Assembly: GCF_050948215.1 (NCBI RefSeq)
Contig: NC_135157.1
Span: 7,378,001-7,442,000 of the forward strand
Direction: 5' to 3'
Source: Halictus rubicundus
Taxonomy: Eukaryota; Arthropoda; Insecta; Hymenoptera; Halictidae
DNA: 64,000 bases
A model generated the notes under the pieces. The model searched no databases and was not told where the DNA came from. It saw only the letters and a list, made by a program, of their open reading frames with translations. Within the stretch, counting starts at the first letter, position 1. Each line of letters starts with the position of its first letter. Shown here piece by piece: positions 61,794-64,000 of the stretch. The position numbers and the translations under genes were made by a program.

Positions 61794-62704
61794 CTCGCAG
61801 CGGACGATTCCCAAGAAATATAACCGAGCGATATCCAGCTGGGCTGTGTAGTCGCGTGCGCACGTTCGTCCCTCATGAATTTCATAAAGTTTCATCCGTC
61901 CGGTACAATTCGAAGTTCTACGAGGCCCGGTGCAAAATTGGCGTGATTCGCCGGGCGCAGCCTAAAGCCCCGTCCAAATCGAAATCTAAGCTGCCATGCC
62001 GCGCCGATATACGCTGGCTCGTACGATAAATTCCGCTCGGTTTTCCACCACGGTTGGAAAATGGGGTTACGAGATGCGGCCGCTGCGACCGACCAATCCA
62101 ATCAACTTAGCCGAGAGACTTATGACAGGAATCCCATGAAACGAGGTGAAAGTGCAGCTACCTTTAGGCAACGATGGACCAGCGCGCAGCGTTCGCGCGG
62201 CCGATCCGATCTTTCCTGGCCGGTACCTTTGTTCTTCCGGCTTTAAACTATATTCTTAATCGAATTCCGAGGGTTTTATCTTCGACGGGAGTGTATTATC
62301 GGAGATAGGCAATAGCACTAAATTTTATTTGACCGTACGACGTCGAACGAATTCCACGGCTCTATATCTTATCAAGCTAATTTCAACATGGCTCCGCCGT
62401 AAACGACGATCGTCGCACGCCCGGTGCTCCGAAAGCGACGTTGTTCGAGGTGGAAACTGTTCTTCGCAACATATATTGGACAAAACAGCTTTCCGAGCAA
62501 TTACTTGTAGCGATGAAAATAAATAAACTTCGTTCGCTAATTTAAATAGAAAAGAAAAGATTGTACAGGGCTCGACTGCGAATAGGACGCAGCATAATGG
62601 CTCATCTTTAACAAAATCCATGAGACCACACTTCACAGGACCACGTGGGTAAATGACTAAGATATCTCAAACGGATAATGTTCCACAAAATTTAGACTAG
62701 GGTA

Positions 62705-62742
62705 AGGGACCCAATACTGTGAGGGTACCCATTACTGTGCCT
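62705..62742. repeat. short internal repeat of an apparent interspersed element
   Basis: ACCCAATACTGTG and ACCCATTACTGTG lie 18 bases apart after AGGGTAAGGG. The arrangement looks like one end of an interspersed repeat running towards 63010, but no second copy exists in the window to confirm it. Confidence 0.3.
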
Positions 62743-63278
62743 ACATGGAATCAATGTTTCATAAAAATAAAAATATCGGTTCTTATGAATTCTCAAAATC
62801 CTTGTTTGAATTCGTTATTAAGAATTGGAGAAACAGCGTGCGTTATTAAAAATTGGAGAAAATTGAAAACAGTTTTTGAAGTCGCCAGAAGGGTCTAAAA
62901 ACTTAGATCGGTGACGTGTCAAAATCTGATTGCACCTCAACTTAATTTGCAGCGATTCATATCTCGACATAAATTATCATTTGGCCATAAAAATTAGAGC
63001 TAAATTCGAGAATCCAAAAGGGGCGAAAATCCCTTCATTTTGCATTATGAAATAGCATTGAATGAACAGGATCCGTCGAAATGTCCACTGAACATGGAAA
63101 GTCACCGCTAACATGAATGCACATTAGTATCTCTACACCGTGTACTTGGCTGTCCTATCGGGTATCTTCCTCTCTATCTGTATTGTGGGCTCCGCCACGT
63201 CCCGTGTAAAATGCATTCCCCTTTATAACAATAATGACCCTCCGCCCTCGGTTCCCTCGCTGAATCATTCATGTCGTC

Positions 63279-63292
63279 GGGGGGGGGGGGGG
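63279..63292. repeat. G14 homopolymer
   Basis: Fourteen consecutive G. The apparent open frames crossing it in two frames are not reliable because run length is error-prone. Confidence 0.95.
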
Positions 63293-64000
63293 TCAAGTCT
63301 GCGGAGTGTTCGTCAGCTACCCTGCGATTACCGTGCATTAGTCAAGGCAACTTCGCGTCCCCGAAGAGGAGAGAAGTGGCCTTCCCGGAGAACGGGGAAA
63401 GCGAGCTTTCCGTTCTGCTGTTGCACTGTATTTCATTGTCGCTCTTCCACTTTCTTTCGCGCACTCGCCGCGGTAATAGAAGCCCGCTTACAAGCCCGAT
63501 TCCTCTTCCGTCGAGGAACTTGACATTGCGATGCCTCTTCCGGAATGGTTCGATTCCCGATTCAGTGTACAAGAACTATGAACCCTCCTTTGCTTTTCAT
63601 TCGAACGTTTCGTCACCTTCCTCTGGGACAGTAGACACCGGAACAACTGTTCAATTTATCGCGAGCCTTGGACACAGAGTCGTTTAACATGAAAACAGAA
63701 AATAATTTGATACAATGAATTATTTCTCCACCTATCTTCTGTTTCAGAGACTGCAACATTTTTTTGTTTGTTTTCTGATTAATTCAATCATTTTGTTTGT
63801 AATTGTATATTTTAAAGTGTGCGTTGTATATTCATTGTAATCCCCATTTTCTGATTTAGAGACTGTAACATCTTTTATTTTCGATGATTAACATGCAATT
63901 TGGTGTTCCTGTTTAATTGAATCAATTCAGAAGACATTACATAGTATACACAACTTAGAGATACATTTACACAATGTAAGAAATTCTAAATAATTATCTG

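Larger units (their letters stand above)
58091..64000. other. no gene supported
   Basis: 58090-58800 is AT/pyrimidine-leaning with loosely recurring words such as CTTGTCTGACC. A well-formed exon-like unit at 61524-61587 (acceptor TGTCTGTTTCCAG, donor CCG then GTAAGTAC) has stops in all three frames, so it could only be untranslated. 61500-62250 is CpG-rich. A loose repeat of CTGTTTCAGAGACTGCAACA (63740) occurs as CTGATTTAGAGACTGTAACA (63852). Confidence 0.4.

Noticed and set aside
63140..63687. Overlapping + strand open frames at 63140-63523 and 63271-63687
   Set aside because: Both cross the G14 run, whose length is unreliable. The peptides have no domain and the two frames exclude each other.
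1..64000. Known conserved insect microRNAs
   Set aside because: I scanned by eye for well-known mature sequences (let-7, bantam, miR-1, miR-8, miR-9, miR-124, miR-276 and others) and saw none. A hairpin search could still find lineage-specific ones.

Overview
This is a gene-poor stretch of an animal genome, most likely an insect and perhaps a hymenopteran (bee, wasp or ant). The basis is compositional. Long sequence without convincing open reading frames alternates between AT-rich blocks and CpG-rich blocks with no sign of CpG depletion. GA/CT microsatellites are frequent, and there are short TTAA- and TA-flanked inverted-repeat elements plus a decayed mariner transposase. No prokaryotic gene organisation, CRISPR array, operon, rRNA or tRNA was seen. 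The order-level assignment is an inference.

The coding signal is small and is split by long introns. The best-supported pieces are two short exons on the + strand at 46436-46502 and 54529-54597. They have good splice sites, matching phases and a sensible joint peptide: Ser/Gly-rich, then helical, then Cys-Cys-Pro. A second, tentative model lies on the - strand and runs from high to low coordinates: 15537-15806, 8069-8138, 2934-3048, then a terminal exon at 212-458. The phases are compatible across all four exons (0-0, 0-1, 1-2, 2-stop). I recognise neither protein, and both models need transcript evidence.

The rest is dominated by repeats and relics. A degenerate mariner transposase C-terminal half lies at about 20217-20475. 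TTAA-flanked, piggyBac-style miniature elements occur at 19157-19318, 50050-50239, and as a nested pair at 29695-30253 with 29934-30182 inside it. A palindromic element family with pogo/Tigger-like inner ends occurs at about 9728-10173, 12130-12335 and 34410-34765, and a related TA-flanked miniature element lies at 21896-22060. Tandem or duplicated arrays lie at 1326-1620, 13690-15440, 17714-18086, 30515-30919, 37255-38080 (weak) and 55872-56026. Microsatellites are listed singly.

Region by region: 1-9.2 kb holds three of the four putative - strand exons, a tandem duplication and CpG-rich stretches. 9.2-15.8 kb is repeat-rich, with the palindromic elements, a long-period tandem array and the largest putative - strand exon. 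15.8-22.1 kb is AT-rich with mobile-element relics. 22.1-24.6 kb is a strongly CpG/GC-rich block that could be a distal promoter region. 24.6-46.4 kb is mostly featureless apart from nested elements and arrays. 46.4-54.6 kb is the intron between the two + strand exons. 54.6-64 kb is probably further intron or intergenic sequence with one CpG-rich block at 56.6-58.1 kb. I found no clear new multi-gene system. The most unusual observations are a palindrome shared just inside the ends of several TTAA elements, and the nested TTAA insertion.
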